This document shows positions 30,309-40,689 of a DNA stretch of 64,000 nt, one piece after another. Source of the DNA: Crocinitomicaceae bacterium (GTDB lineage Bacteria; Bacteroidota; Bacteroidia; Flavobacteriales_D; Crocinitomicaceae); contig JAIPAL010000004.1 of NCBI GenBank assembly GCA_021740085.1, forward strand, positions 1 through 64,000, in the 5' to 3' direction. The notes beneath the pieces were generated by a model, which saw only the letters and a list, made by a program, of their open reading frames with translations, searched no databases and had not been told where the DNA came from. The position numbers and the translations under genes were made by a program. Numbering within the stretch: position 1 is the first letter of the stretch; each line of letters begins with the position of its first letter.

Positions 30309-31118
30309 ATGAAACAACTAATTGAAGCTGCTTGGGAGGATAGATCGCTACTACAAGATTCAAAAACCACTCAAGCGATTGAAGCTGTAATAGGAGATAT
30401 AGATAAGGGTTTGTTGCGGGTTGCAGAACCAAATGCTGATGGAACTTGGACTGTAAATGATTGGATTAAAAAGGCGGTGGTACTTTATTTCCCTATGCGT
30501 CAAATGGAAGTTTTTGAAGCAGGTCCTCTGGAATTTCACGATAAAATGGCCTTAAAGCAAGATTATAAATCACAGGGAGTTCGTGTTGTGCCTGGTGCTA
30601 TTGCTCGTTATGGTTCTTTTATTGCTTCGGGGGTAATCTTAATGCCTTCCTTTGTGAATATCGGTTCATATATTGATTCAGGAACAATGGTTGATACATG
30701 GGCTACCGTTGGTAGTTGTGCACAAATTGGTAAAAATGTACATTTAAGTGGTGGAGTAGGAATTGGTGGAGTCTTGGAACCTTTACAGGCAGCTCCTGTC
30801 ATCATAGAAGACAATGTTTTTATTGGCTCACGTTGCATTGTAGTGGAAGGTGCTAGAGTGGGAACTGGAGCAGTTTTAGGCGCAAATGTCGTGCTTACCA
30901 ATTCTACAAAAGTGATCGATGTATCAGGAGAAAAGGCTATTGAATACAAGGGATTTGTCCCACCAGGAAGTGTGGTAATTCCAGGGACCTACAAAAAACA
31001 ATTTCCTGCAGGTGAATTTCAGGTGCCATGCGCTTTAATTATTGGCCAACGAAAAGCGTCTACCGATTTAAAAACATCCTTAAATCAGGTGCTTCGTGAG
31101 CACAATCTTGCTATTTAA
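30309..31118 (+). CDS. dapD: 2,3,4,5-tetrahydropyridine-2,6-dicarboxylate N-succinyltransferase
   Basis: Left-handed beta-helix hexapeptides; MPSFVNIGSYIDSGTMVDTWATVGSCAQIGKNVHLSGGVGIGGVLEPLQAAPVIIEDN. Confidence 0.95.
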   Translation: MKQLIEAAWEDRSLLQDSKTTQAIEAVIGDIDKGLLRVAEPNADGTWTVNDWIKKAVVLYFPMRQMEVFEAGPLEFHDKMALKQDYKSQGVRVVPGAIARYGSFIASGVILMPSFVNIGSYIDSGTMVDTWATVGSCAQIGKNVHLSGGVGIGGVLEPLQAAPVIIEDNVFIGSRCIVVEGARVGTGAVLGANVVLTNSTKVIDVSGEKAIEYKGFVPPGSVVIPGTYKKQFPAGEFQVPCALIIGQRKASTDLKTSLNQVLREHNLAI

Positions 31119-31151
31119 CAAGGATTTTTTTCTTTTTCCATCCTTTCATCG

Positions 31152-31159
31152 TATATTTG
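31152..31159 (+). promoter_or_regulatory. TAnnTTTG motif (TATATTTG) upstream of purB
   Basis: 42 bp upstream of ATG at 31194. Confidence 0.4.
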
Positions 31160-31193
31160 GGCGCTTAATGACTCAACTTAACCTTAAGCGCAC

Positions 31194-32555
31194 ATGGAAT
31201 TAAATCCACTTACAGCTATTTCGCCAATAGATGGCCGCTATCATTCCAAAACAAGTCCCTTACAAGCTTATTTTTCTGAGTTTGGTTTAATTAAATACCG
31301 CGTATTCGTTGAGGTTTCTTATTTTATTTCTTTGTGCGAACTACCGCTTCCGGCGCTTGCGAATTTCCCGAAAAGCGGCATCGCTTTGATGAGAAGTTGG
31401 TGCGATCATTTTTCAGAGGCAGATGCGCAATGGATTAAGGATTCGGAGAAAATCACGAATCACGATGTGAAGGCGGTTGAATACTTTTTAAAACATAAAT
31501 TTGAAGCCGAAGGATGGGAAGAATATGCTGAATTTATTCATTTTGGTTTGACTTCTCAAGACATAAACAACACCGCTATTCCTTTGTCATTGAAGGAGGG
31601 TCTCGAGCAGGTTATTTTCCCCGAATATGAAAAGGTGATTCATAAACTAAGAAATTTTGCCATTCAGTGGAAAGATGTTCCCATGCTGGCGCGGACGCAT
31701 GGACAGGCAGCTTCCCCAACTAGATTGGGAAAAGAGATTCAAGTTTTTCAAGAACGATTAGCAGGTCAGCTTCGTGTGGCCAAATCTATACCTTCCACGG
31801 CAAAGTTTGGTGGGGCAACCGGTAATTTCAACGCGCATCACGTCGCCTATCCAAGTACTGATTGGATAAATTTTAGCAATTCATTTTTGGATTCATTGGG
31901 TTTAAAGAGAAATCAAACGACCACCCAAATTGACCATTACGATACCTTGGCAGCTCTTTTGGATGCATTAAAACGGATGAATACCATACTGATCGATTTA
32001 AATCGCGATATGTGGACCTACATATCCATGGATTATTTCAAACAGGAATTAAAAGAGGGTGAGATTGGGTCATCGGCAATGCCCCACAAAGTTAACCCCA
32101 TCGATTTTGAGAATTCAGAAGGTAATTTAGGTATAGCCAATGCCCTTTTTGAACATTTGTCTGCTAAATTACCAATCTCGCGATTACAGCGTGATTTAAC
32201 AGATTCTACTGTTTTGAGAAGTATTGGTGTCCCTCTAGGCCACAGCTTGATTTCAGTTTTATCTACTTTAAAAGGCTTGGATAAGTTGGTATTGAATGAA
32301 GCTAAATTAAAGGCAGATTTAGAGGATAATTGGGCTGTAATAGCAGAAGCGATCCAAACCATTTTACGCAGAGAGCAATTCGAAAAGCCTTATGAGGCTT
32401 TAAAACAATTGACTAGGAAAAATGAAAAAGTAACCAAGGATACTGTTCATGATTTCATTGATAAGCTGGATATTTCTTCAGCGCTAAAAGATGAACTTAA
32501 AAATATAACACCTTGGAATTATCTTGGGGTGCAACTCGTAAATGATACCTTATGA
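31194..32555 (+). CDS. purB: Adenylosuccinate lyase
   Basis: LTAISPIDGRYHSKT, ARTHGQAASPTRLGKE, GSSAMPHKVNPIDFENSEGN. Confidence 0.97.
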   Translation: MELNPLTAISPIDGRYHSKTSPLQAYFSEFGLIKYRVFVEVSYFISLCELPLPALANFPKSGIALMRSWCDHFSEADAQWIKDSEKITNHDVKAVEYFLKHKFEAEGWEEYAEFIHFGLTSQDINNTAIPLSLKEGLEQVIFPEYEKVIHKLRNFAIQWKDVPMLARTHGQAASPTRLGKEIQVFQERLAGQLRVAKSIPSTAKFGGATGNFNAHHVAYPSTDWINFSNSFLDSLGLKRNQTTTQIDHYDTLAALLDALKRMNTILIDLNRDMWTYISMDYFKQELKEGEIGSSAMPHKVNPIDFENSEGNLGIANALFEHLSAKLPISRLQRDLTDSTVLRSIGVPLGHSLISVLSTLKGLDKLVLNEAKLKADLEDNWAVIAEAIQTILRREQFEKPYEALKQLTRKNEKVTKDTVHDFIDKLDISSALKDELKNITPWNYLGVQLVNDTL

Positions 32556-34123
32556 AAGTTATAATTAGTGCGATGCTATTTATATTATCCTTGCCATTAT
32601 TTTGTCAAGATTTTCCTATTGAATGGGGCCCTATTTTGAAAAGTTCGGGTGCTCTACTAGATATTGTCCCAAAAAATAACACTTCGTTTTACTCATTGCG
32701 TTGGTCAGGTGGTGGACTAGGGAGTTATCGAATTGTGGAACATGATAATATGGAAGAGGTGCAAAAGGCTCGAATTAAACCAGTTATTAATTCAAGTTAT
32801 GCAACGGTCGAGTCAGTTCATTATCATGGAGGAAAGTTGATTGTCTTTTTGTCCGATAAAGAAAATGGCATGATGGGCTTGTATAGCCAAGAATTGGGAC
32901 CTGATTTGTTACCCACAGACAATTCTAATTTGATAGCAGAATATGCCAATCCAAAAATGGGATCTAAGCCTGATTTTACTATTATTAGTTCACAAAACAG
33001 GAAGTATTTAGGCGTGGTTTGGAAAATTAATGGTAAAAAAGAAGACAGTGATTTATATGGTTATGTTATTTTAGATTCCACGTTGACAAGTATTCAAAAA
33101 GGAGAATACACCTTGCCTTTTAGTGGTAATATGAGCACGATTAACGAGGATCACATTTCAAATACAGGTGATTATTTTCTGATATTAACAGAACATAACG
33201 AACGAAATGATCGCCTTCTGGTAAAATCTTATGAGAATTTCAAAGCCTTACATATTTATAAAATTCGTGACAATGAATTGAAAGAATTTACCATTGATGT
33301 GGATGGAAAAAGAATCGATGATATCTTTATTTCATCCAATGATAAGAACACTATTTCTTTATCAGGTTTATATGGAAATGGGAAATATCAAGGAATTGAG
33401 GGTATTTTCTCGGTGCGATTAGATGCGTCAAAAGATTCAATACAAACTATGGGAATGATTCCTTTTGGGACTCAGGTTTTCAAGGATAATATGAGCGATC
33501 GACAAATGGATCGTTTTGAAAGAAAAAATCAATCGAGGGGCCAAGCACCACAGATTTACAATTATTCTTTACGCAGTATCTTTACCCTTGAAGATGGGAC
33601 TTCAGTAGGTTCAATTGAGCAATATTTTGTGCAAACAAGGACGAATTATGATTCTCGCACGGGTATTTCTACCACGACTAATTATTATTATTACAATGAT
33701 ATTATTGCTTTCCGAATAGGATTAGACGGAAAATTTATGTGGGAAACGCGAATCGATAAACAGCAAGTCTCCATTAATGACGGTGGGCCATATAGTTCGT
33801 ACAAAAGTTTTACGAATGAAAAAACATTGAATTTTATATTTAATGATAATAAAAAAAATTATGATGAACTGGGCGATTTTTCACGCGACGAAAATAATTC
33901 TGCCTATTCTTATAATTTGTCGCCAAGAAATAATGCCGTTGCTAATTGCTCCATAGATATTGAAACGGGAGTACTAGTAAGAAAAATATTATTTTCTAGA
34001 AAAGAATTATCATCCATTGTTATTCCCAAAATGATTTTGGTGAATCAAAAAGACAAGGAATTATTACTTTATGCCATTACTAGGGGCAAGGAACGTTTTG
34101 GTATTTTATCGTTTAAGAAATAA
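32552..34123 (+). CDS. Hypothetical secreted protein
   Basis: 523 aa with signal peptide; ATGA overlap with purB. Confidence 0.65.
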   Translation: MKVIISAMLFILSLPLFCQDFPIEWGPILKSSGALLDIVPKNNTSFYSLRWSGGGLGSYRIVEHDNMEEVQKARIKPVINSSYATVESVHYHGGKLIVFLSDKENGMMGLYSQELGPDLLPTDNSNLIAEYANPKMGSKPDFTIISSQNRKYLGVVWKINGKKEDSDLYGYVILDSTLTSIQKGEYTLPFSGNMSTINEDHISNTGDYFLILTEHNERNDRLLVKSYENFKALHIYKIRDNELKEFTIDVDGKRIDDIFISSNDKNTISLSGLYGNGKYQGIEGIFSVRLDASKDSIQTMGMIPFGTQVFKDNMSDRQMDRFERKNQSRGQAPQIYNYSLRSIFTLEDGTSVGSIEQYFVQTRTNYDSRTGISTTTNYYYYNDIIAFRIGLDGKFMWETRIDKQQVSINDGGPYSSYKSFTNEKTLNFIFNDNKKNYDELGDFSRDENNSAYSYNLSPRNNAVANCSIDIETGVLVRKILFSRKELSSIVIPKMILVNQKDKELLLYAITRGKERFGILSFKK

Positions 34124-34127
34124 CTGG

Positions 34128-36077
34128 ATGCGCTACCTACTTCTTTTTATATACTTAGGTTTACTTTTTTCTTCTTGTAACACAAGGACTAAATACATTG
34201 AAAATCAGCAGACTTCCAATGATACAATCATTGATGAACATTCGTATGCAAATTTAAATGCCATTAAAACCATTCATTTAGAACTGGAACTAGATGTAAA
34301 TTTTCAAAATAAGACCATTTATGGCGTAGCGAGACATGAAATGGTTAATAATAATGCTTCAGTGGCTATTTTTGACACGCGCAACCTACTTATTCAAAAG
34401 GTAACAACGGGTAAAATAGATCATGAGCAAGAAGCAGATTTCGTGATTGGTGAGATGGACAAAGATTCTATTCTAGGTCAACCATTGAAAGTTACCGTTG
34501 ATCCAAAAACTACGCAAGTAAATATCTATTACCAGACCACGAAAGGATCAGAAGCGTTGGATTGGTTGGATACACTTTCAACGAGTTCCAAGACAAAACC
34601 ATTTTTGTATACGCAAGGGCAGGCTATATTAACTAGAACATGGATTCCACTGCAGGATTCTCCCTCTAATCGTTTTACCTATAATGCAGAAGTTAGGGTT
34701 CCCAAAGACTTACTTGCTTTGATGAGTGCTGAAAATCCCAAAGAGAAAAATGACCTTGGAATTTATAATTTTGAAATGGATCAGCCGATTCCTTCTTATT
34801 TAATTTCCTTAGCGGTTGGCGATATTGCCTACCATCCTTTTGATGCAACGACAGGGGTTTATGCTGAAAAAGAATTGTTAGATGCTTGCAAGTATGAGTT
34901 TGTAGATTTACCAAAAATGATGAAAGCCGCTTCTTATTTATATGGTGATTATCAATGGAAGCAATACGATTTAATGGTGTTGCCTTATTCATTTCCTTTT
35001 GGTGGCATGGAAAATCCTCGTTTGACATTTGTTAATCCTACCATCCTTGCGGGCGATAGAAGTTTAGTTTCTGTTATCGCTCATGAGTTGGCTCATTCAT
35101 GGTCGGGTAATTTAGTGACCAATAATACATGGGACGATTTTTGGCTTAATGAAGGCTTTACTGTTTATTTTGAACAGCGAATCATGGAGGTGCTTTATGG
35201 AAAAGAAACGGCAGATATTCTGGCTCAGTTAGAATTTCAAGAATTTCAGGAAGAAATGAAGGAGATTTTGACAGGGAAGCATCCAGAAGATTCTCAATTG
35301 CATCTTAATTTGAAGGGGCGAAATCCAGATGATGGCATGACTACTATCGCCTATATCAAAGGGGCCTTCTTCCTGAAAACACTCGAAAGTAAAGTGGGAA
35401 GAGAAAAGTTTGATCGTTTTTTAAAACATTATTTTAATGTATTTAAATTTAAAACAGTAAGTACAGCAGGCTTTATCGCTGAAATGGAAAATAATTTATT
35501 GCTACCTGAAAAGTTGAGTTTTGACTACGATGAATGGATATTTCATAATGGTCTTCCTAAAAATTCCGTTATTATTAATTCTCCACGCTTAAAAAGGATG
35601 GAGTCTTTAGCTAAACGATTTTCTGCTGGCGAAAATGTTTTTGAACCAGTAGTAACTTATGAATGGCAGAAAATTAAGAATTCTAAAAAGAAAAAAAGAA
35701 TTAAAAAAGTGTCTAAAATTAAGCGGGATGATTTTATTGTTCAGGAATGGCAAACATTTATCCGTGGATTAAGTGATGATATTTCGATTGAAAAACTTCA
35801 ATATCTAGATGCTACGCTTAATTTTAGTACGTGGGGAAATAGCGAAGTAATGGCGGAATGGTTTGTTTTAAATATCCATAGAGAAAATCGAATCATACGA
35901 CCCGCAATTGAAAAATTTATTTCTAAAGTGGGAAGGAGAAAATACTTACTTCCTATTTATAAAGCTTTAGTTAAAAATCCAGAAGATAAGGTTTGGGCCA
36001 AGAAAGTTTTTGATAATTCGAAGGCTTATTATCATGCTGTTTCAAGAAATTCAGTTGCTGAACTTTTTGAGAATTAA
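34128..36077 (+). CDS. M1-family metallopeptidase lipoprotein; start adjusted from 34071 to 34128
   Basis: Lipobox YLGLLFSSC; GGMENPRLTF and VIAHELAHSWSGNLVTNNTWDDFWLNEGFTVYFE (HExxH-18-E). Confidence 0.93.
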   Translation: MRYLLLFIYLGLLFSSCNTRTKYIENQQTSNDTIIDEHSYANLNAIKTIHLELELDVNFQNKTIYGVARHEMVNNNASVAIFDTRNLLIQKVTTGKIDHEQEADFVIGEMDKDSILGQPLKVTVDPKTTQVNIYYQTTKGSEALDWLDTLSTSSKTKPFLYTQGQAILTRTWIPLQDSPSNRFTYNAEVRVPKDLLALMSAENPKEKNDLGIYNFEMDQPIPSYLISLAVGDIAYHPFDATTGVYAEKELLDACKYEFVDLPKMMKAASYLYGDYQWKQYDLMVLPYSFPFGGMENPRLTFVNPTILAGDRSLVSVIAHELAHSWSGNLVTNNTWDDFWLNEGFTVYFEQRIMEVLYGKETADILAQLEFQEFQEEMKEILTGKHPEDSQLHLNLKGRNPDDGMTTIAYIKGAFFLKTLESKVGREKFDRFLKHYFNVFKFKTVSTAGFIAEMENNLLLPEKLSFDYDEWIFHNGLPKNSVIINSPRLKRMESLAKRFSAGENVFEPVVTYEWQKIKNSKKKKRIKKVSKIKRDDFIVQEWQTFIRGLSDDISIEKLQYLDATLNFSTWGNSEVMAEWFVLNIHRENRIIRPAIEKFISKVGRRKYLLPIYKALVKNPEDKVWAKKVFDNSKAYYHAVSRNSVAELFEN

Positions 36078-38284
36078 TTAGCCATTTCGCTCATGTAACG
36101 AATGCGAACCAAGCGAAGTTCTTCTTCTGTATAGAGGCCGTCTAATTCACGGTATGCGGTCAATAAATCATCCGAATCAGCACCGTTAAAGTAATCGAAG
36201 ATTTCTTCTTGATTATCTGCATCAAGTAGGTTGTTTAAATAATAATTGATATTAACACGTGTGCCCGATGAAACAATTGACTCAATTTCATCTAATAATT
36301 CATTAAAACTTTTTCCTTGACTATCCGCAATGTCATCCAATGGAAGTTTACGATCTATATTTTGAATCAATTGTACTTTTAGTCCAGATTTGTTGATGAG
36401 TGATTTAACCACCATGTCTTGTGGTCGCTCAATCTCATTATCCTCCACATAGTTAGCTATTAGCGCGATGAATGGTTCTCCATAGCGTTGTGCCTTACCG
36501 ATTCCCACCCCTTGGATATTCGTCAACTCATCTAAATCAATAGGATATTGAAAACACATATCCCTCAATGATGGCTCCTGAAAAACAACGAAAGGTGGCA
36601 CGCCCATTTCTTTGGCTATTGATTTTCTTAAATCAATTAGTGCATCGTATAATTGTTCGTCAAAAACACCGCCTTTACTGCCTAAAACAATAGAATCATC
36701 GTCGTCGGTATTCGAAAAGTCATGCTGTTTTAATAATTTGAAAGAGCGCGGATTCTTTAGAAATTCCTTTCCGGCTGCTGTCAATTTTAGGATGCCAAAG
36801 GATTCAATATCCTTGCTTAAAAAGCCTGCTAAGGTTACTTGACGAATTACAGCATTCCAATAATGCTCATCATTATCTTTTCCTATTCCAAATAAGGGAA
36901 GTGTGTTGTGTTTGTAAGCTTTAATATCTGAGGTGATGTTCCCAGAAAGAAAGGCACAATAATGCTTCGCTTTCTGTGTCTCTTCAAGCATTTCAACTGC
37001 TTTTAATAAGTTTAGAACGCTCTCTTCACCCTCTGTTTTTTCCCGTGGGTTTCTGCAGTTGTCGCAATGTTCATTGCAATTTTTTTCCTCAAACGTTTCG
37101 CCAAAATAGTGTAAAATAAATTTTCTACGACACACAGATGTTTCTGCATACGAAACTATTTCATTCAATAATTGCCGCCCGATTTCAAGTTCGGTTATTG
37201 GTTTCCCTTGGAGAAACTTTTCTAATTTCTCAATGTCTTTGTAACTATAAAATGCAATGCATTCTCCCGTTCCGCCATCTCGACCAGCACGCCCAGTTTC
37301 TTGGTAATAACTTTCTATGGATTTTGGAATGTCGTGATGAATTACAAATCGTACATCTGGCTTGTCTATTCCCATTCCAAAAGCAATGGTTGCAACGATT
37401 ACCTCAGCATCTTCCATCAAAAACATGTCTTGGTGCTTTGCGCGTGTACCAGAATCTAATCCTGCATGGTATGCAAGGGCATTGATGCCATTAACTTGTA
37501 GTAATTCAGTTATTTCTTCTACTTTTTTTCGTGATAAACAGTAGATGATCCCACTTTTTCCTGCGTGTCTTTTTATGTATTTGATGATTTCTTTTTCGAC
37601 ATCGCGTTTTGGCCTTATTTCATAATAAAGGTTATCTCTATTAAAGGATGATTGAAAAAGATTAGCATCCAGCATGTTTAAGTTTTTCTGGATGTCATGT
37701 TGTACTTTAGGAGTAGCGGTGGCTGTTAAAGCAATGATTGGCACATTTGAAATCTTTTCAAAAATTTCCCTTAAACGTCGGTACTCAGGACGAAAATCAT
37801 GTCCCCACTCAGAAATACAATGGGCCTCGTCTATTGCGAAAAAAGATATGTTTACAGATATTAAAAAATCAATATTTTCTTTTTTTGTCAACGATTCGGG
37901 TGCAACATAAAGCATTTTTGTTTTTCCATCTTGAATATCCTTTTTTACCTTTAAAATATCACCTTTTGATAAAGAGGAATTCAGGAAGTGTGCAATTTCA
38001 TCGTTGTTACTAACACTGCGCATCGCATCTACTTGATTTTTCATTAAGGCAATCAATGGAGAAACAATAACAGCCGTACCCTCAGAAACTAATGCAGGTA
38101 ATTGATAACACAACGATTTACCCCCACCTGTAGGCATGATGACAAAGGTATTTCTACCCGACAAAACATTCTGAATGATTAATTCCTGCTCACCTTTGAA
38201 TTTGCTAAATCCAAAATACTTTTGCAATGAATCTTTCAAATTAGTGTCTATTCCATTCATTGTATTTTCTTCTTCTATAATCAA
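36074..38284 (-). CDS. recQ: ATP-dependent DNA helicase RecQ
   Basis: FVIMPTGGGKSLCYQLPAL, IDEAHCISEWGHDFRPEYRRL, YYQETGRAGRDG, C..C..C RQC zinc site, HRDC. Confidence 0.96.
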   Translation of the reverse strand: MIIEEENTMNGIDTNLKDSLQKYFGFSKFKGEQELIIQNVLSGRNTFVIMPTGGGKSLCYQLPALVSEGTAVIVSPLIALMKNQVDAMRSVSNNDEIAHFLNSSLSKGDILKVKKDIQDGKTKMLYVAPESLTKKENIDFLISVNISFFAIDEAHCISEWGHDFRPEYRRLREIFEKISNVPIIALTATATPKVQHDIQKNLNMLDANLFQSSFNRDNLYYEIRPKRDVEKEIIKYIKRHAGKSGIIYCLSRKKVEEITELLQVNGINALAYHAGLDSGTRAKHQDMFLMEDAEVIVATIAFGMGIDKPDVRFVIHHDIPKSIESYYQETGRAGRDGGTGECIAFYSYKDIEKLEKFLQGKPITELEIGRQLLNEIVSYAETSVCRRKFILHYFGETFEEKNCNEHCDNCRNPREKTEGEESVLNLLKAVEMLEETQKAKHYCAFLSGNITSDIKAYKHNTLPLFGIGKDNDEHYWNAVIRQVTLAGFLSKDIESFGILKLTAAGKEFLKNPRSFKLLKQHDFSNTDDDDSIVLGSKGGVFDEQLYDALIDLRKSIAKEMGVPPFVVFQEPSLRDMCFQYPIDLDELTNIQGVGIGKAQRYGEPFIALIANYVEDNEIERPQDMVVKSLINKSGLKVQLIQNIDRKLPLDDIADSQGKSFNELLDEIESIVSSGTRVNINYYLNNLLDADNQEEIFDYFNGADSDDLLTAYRELDGLYTEEELRLVRIRYMSEMAN

Positions 38285-38316
38285 TTTGTCTTTTTTTCTT
38301 TTTGCTACTTAAATAA

Positions 38317-38928
38317 TTAATTATTAATGGCCGTTACGTTCGTAACTTCAGGTAAATGTTGTTTTAATAAAGTTTCAATACCACCTTTTAATGTGGCTGT
38401 TGATGAAGGACATCCTGCACACGCTCCCTTCATTCTAACGCTAACGACACCGTCTTTAAATCCTAAAAAATCGATAGCTCCACCATCATTTTCTACAGCT
38501 GGACGAACGTATTCGTCTAACAAGGCACGAATCGCATCATCAATTTCACTTGGGTCAAAATTCAAATCGCTTTCAGTATCTGATGCTGTTTCATTCTCTT
38601 TTCTTGCGGGTTTCGCTTGAGGCATTTGAATCAGGACATCTTTGCCACTTGAAATCCATTCTTTTACAAATTCGCGAAGTTCCATGGTAATAAAATCCCA
38701 AGGCACATTGTCCGTCTTTGTAATCGTTACGAAATTAGCAGCGATGAACACACTTTTTACAAATGGAAAATCAAACAGCGCTTCGACCATGGGTGAATAT
38801 CCTTTTGCTTCTATTTTTGATATAAATTCAACTGATTCTCCACTAACTAATAGGTACTTATTCGCCACAAATTTCATTGTCGCTGGATTAGGTGTCATTT
38901 CAGTGTAAACTGTTACAGGAACGTTCAT
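38317..38928 (-). CDS. NifU/Nfu-type Fe-S scaffold protein
   Basis: Nfu N-domain TEMTPNPATMKFVANKYL plus C-terminal VRMKGACAGCPSSTATLKGGIETLLK. Confidence 0.92.
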   Translation of the reverse strand: MNVPVTVYTEMTPNPATMKFVANKYLLVSGESVEFISKIEAKGYSPMVEALFDFPFVKSVFIAANFVTITKTDNVPWDFITMELREFVKEWISSGKDVLIQMPQAKPARKENETASDTESDLNFDPSEIDDAIRALLDEYVRPAVENDGGAIDFLGFKDGVVSVRMKGACAGCPSSTATLKGGIETLLKQHLPEVTNVTAINN

Positions 38929-38998
38929 TAACTACGTTTTAGTTGTTAATAATTTAAAAAAAAAATAGGTGATTAATTTAATTTCACTTTCTTTTTGT

Positions 38999-39031
38999 CA
39001 AAAGTACATATACTTTCTTAGGGGTAGCAAA
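38999..39031 (-). promoter_or_regulatory. Candidate promoter for the NifU-type gene (minus-strand TTTG...TACTTTTG)
   Basis: Minus-strand TACTTTTG (plus CAAAAGTA 38999-39006) with TTTG (plus CAAA 39028-39031) 21 bp upstream. Confidence 0.4.
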
Positions 39032-39108
39032 TTAATTGTCAATTTAGTTCAATTTAATTTTTTATTAAGTTGAATTTAAATTTACATAATAATAATAAGG
39101 GATTCAAA

Positions 39109-39987
39109 TTACTTACCTTTTAATTCTAAGGCCTTAAGTGTATTCATCATTAAAGAGGCAATAGTCATTGGACCAACACCACCAGGAACTGGTGAGATAA
39201 AACTGCAAATAGGAGAAACGTTTTCAAAATCGACATCACCAACTAAGCGCCAACCTCTTTCTCGAGACGAATCTTCCACTCTTGTAGTTCCTACATCAAT
39301 AACTACGGCTCCTTTTTTCACCATTTCTGCTTTAACAAAGTTGGGTCGCCCAATTGCTGCAATAAGAATATCGGCATTTTTGCAAATTTCTGCAAGATTT
39401 TTAGTTTTTGAATGCGCCATGGTGACGGTGCAATTACCCGGATACGTATTACGTCCCAGCATTACGCTTAGTGGCATCCCTACGATATTGCTTCGTCCAA
39501 TAATTACGCAATTTTTACCTTCCGTTTCAATTTTCGTACGCTTAATTAATTCTACTATTCCCATAGGGGTAGCAGGCAAGAAACCGGGTAAATTTAACAT
39601 CATATTCCCCAAGTTTTGTGGGTGAAAACCATCCACATCTTTTAAAGGATCGATCGCTTGGGTAATTTTCAGTTCATTAATATGCGCTGGAAGCGGAAGT
39701 TGTACAATAAATCCATCTATCTCATTATCTTCATTTAAGGATTTTACTTTGTTGAGCAAAGTCTCCTCTGTAACGGATTCTTCAAAGCGAATAAGTGTGC
39801 TTTCAAAACCTATTTCTTCACAGGCTTTTACTTTGGCATTCACGTATGATAAGGAAGCGCCAACATTACCAACAAGAATGGCAACAAGGTGGGGGATTTT
39901 TTTACCTTGCGCTTTTCTTGCCTTAACTTGTGCTTCAAGTTCTTTGTGAATTTCCAAAGAAATTGCTTTTCCATCAATGCGTCGCAT
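39109..39987 (-). CDS. folD: Bifunctional methylenetetrahydrofolate dehydrogenase/cyclohydrolase (ORF extends to 40005; likely start 39987)
   Basis: [57 protein letters not shown]. Confidence 0.96.
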   Translation of the reverse strand: MRRIDGKAISLEIHKELEAQVKARKAQGKKIPHLVAILVGNVGASLSYVNAKVKACEEIGFESTLIRFEESVTEETLLNKVKSLNEDNEIDGFIVQLPLPAHINELKITQAIDPLKDVDGFHPQNLGNMMLNLPGFLPATPMGIVELIKRTKIETEGKNCVIIGRSNIVGMPLSVMLGRNTYPGNCTVTMAHSKTKNLAEICKNADILIAAIGRPNFVKAEMVKKGAVVIDVGTTRVEDSSRERGWRLVGDVDFENVSPICSFISPVPGGVGPMTIASLMMNTLKALELKGK

Positions 39988-40052
39988 AAACCTTCTTTTA
40001 CACAAAGATAGAAACTCCTAAAGAAATAAGTCCGAACTATTTATTTACACCT

Positions 40053-40060
40053 TATCTTTG
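40053..40060 (+). promoter_or_regulatory. TAnnTTTG motif (TATCTTTG)
   Basis: 23 bp upstream of the ATG at 40076. Confidence 0.45.
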
Positions 40061-40075
40061 CTTAAAATTTTTACT

Positions 40076-40675
40076 ATGAGAAACATATTATTTCTTTGCA
40101 TTACTACTTTATTCTCTTTTTCTAATTATCATTCTCAGGTAACATTTGATGGTTCCGAGATAGGACTTGAAATCGTTGCTGGTGGCTCAAATTTAGGTGG
40201 CTCTGTTGGGGGTGATTTAAAATATGCTGTAGTTCTAAATGAGAACTTTGCGGTAGGTCCTTCTTTTCGTTTACAACGAACATGGTCTAATAATTTAGGC
40301 CAGAAGTTTGGCTTCTCGGTTTATGGCGCTGGTGTTTTTGCCCATTATCGCTTAAAGAATGTTGTTTTTGGAGGATTGGAATTTGAAGCATTGCATTGCC
40401 CTGTAAATTATGTGAATGTAAATTCCTCCAAATCATGGCTGTCTACTTTATTCATTGGTGGCGGTTTTTCTAGGGATTTTAATCATAAAATTAGAATTAA
40501 TGCTGGTGTCTTCTACGATGTCATCAATGCCGATAATAGTCCATTTAGAAGTAGTTATAATTTTAATATTAAAAATGAGGCAGGGCAGATTGTCAAGATT
40601 TTACCGATGATTTATCGTATTTCTTTCTTTTTTCCCATTGGTGGAGGCGGAGATAAAAAAAATAGCAACCATTAA
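40076..40675 (+). CDS. Hypothetical outer-membrane beta-barrel-like secreted protein (start adjusted from 40058)
   Basis: Signal peptide MRNILFLCITTLFSFSNYHSQ; alternating beta-strand pattern with aromatic residues. Confidence 0.6.
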   Translation: MRNILFLCITTLFSFSNYHSQVTFDGSEIGLEIVAGGSNLGGSVGGDLKYAVVLNENFAVGPSFRLQRTWSNNLGQKFGFSVYGAGVFAHYRLKNVVFGGLEFEALHCPVNYVNVNSSKSWLSTLFIGGGFSRDFNHKIRINAGVFYDVINADNSPFRSSYNFNIKNEAGQIVKILPMIYRISFFFPIGGGGDKKNSNH

Positions 40676-40689
40676 TTTATTGTTTCAGA

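Noticed and set aside
37138-38013. Several plus-strand ORFs opposite recQ
   Set aside because: Antisense to a conserved helicase frame; no independent coding support.
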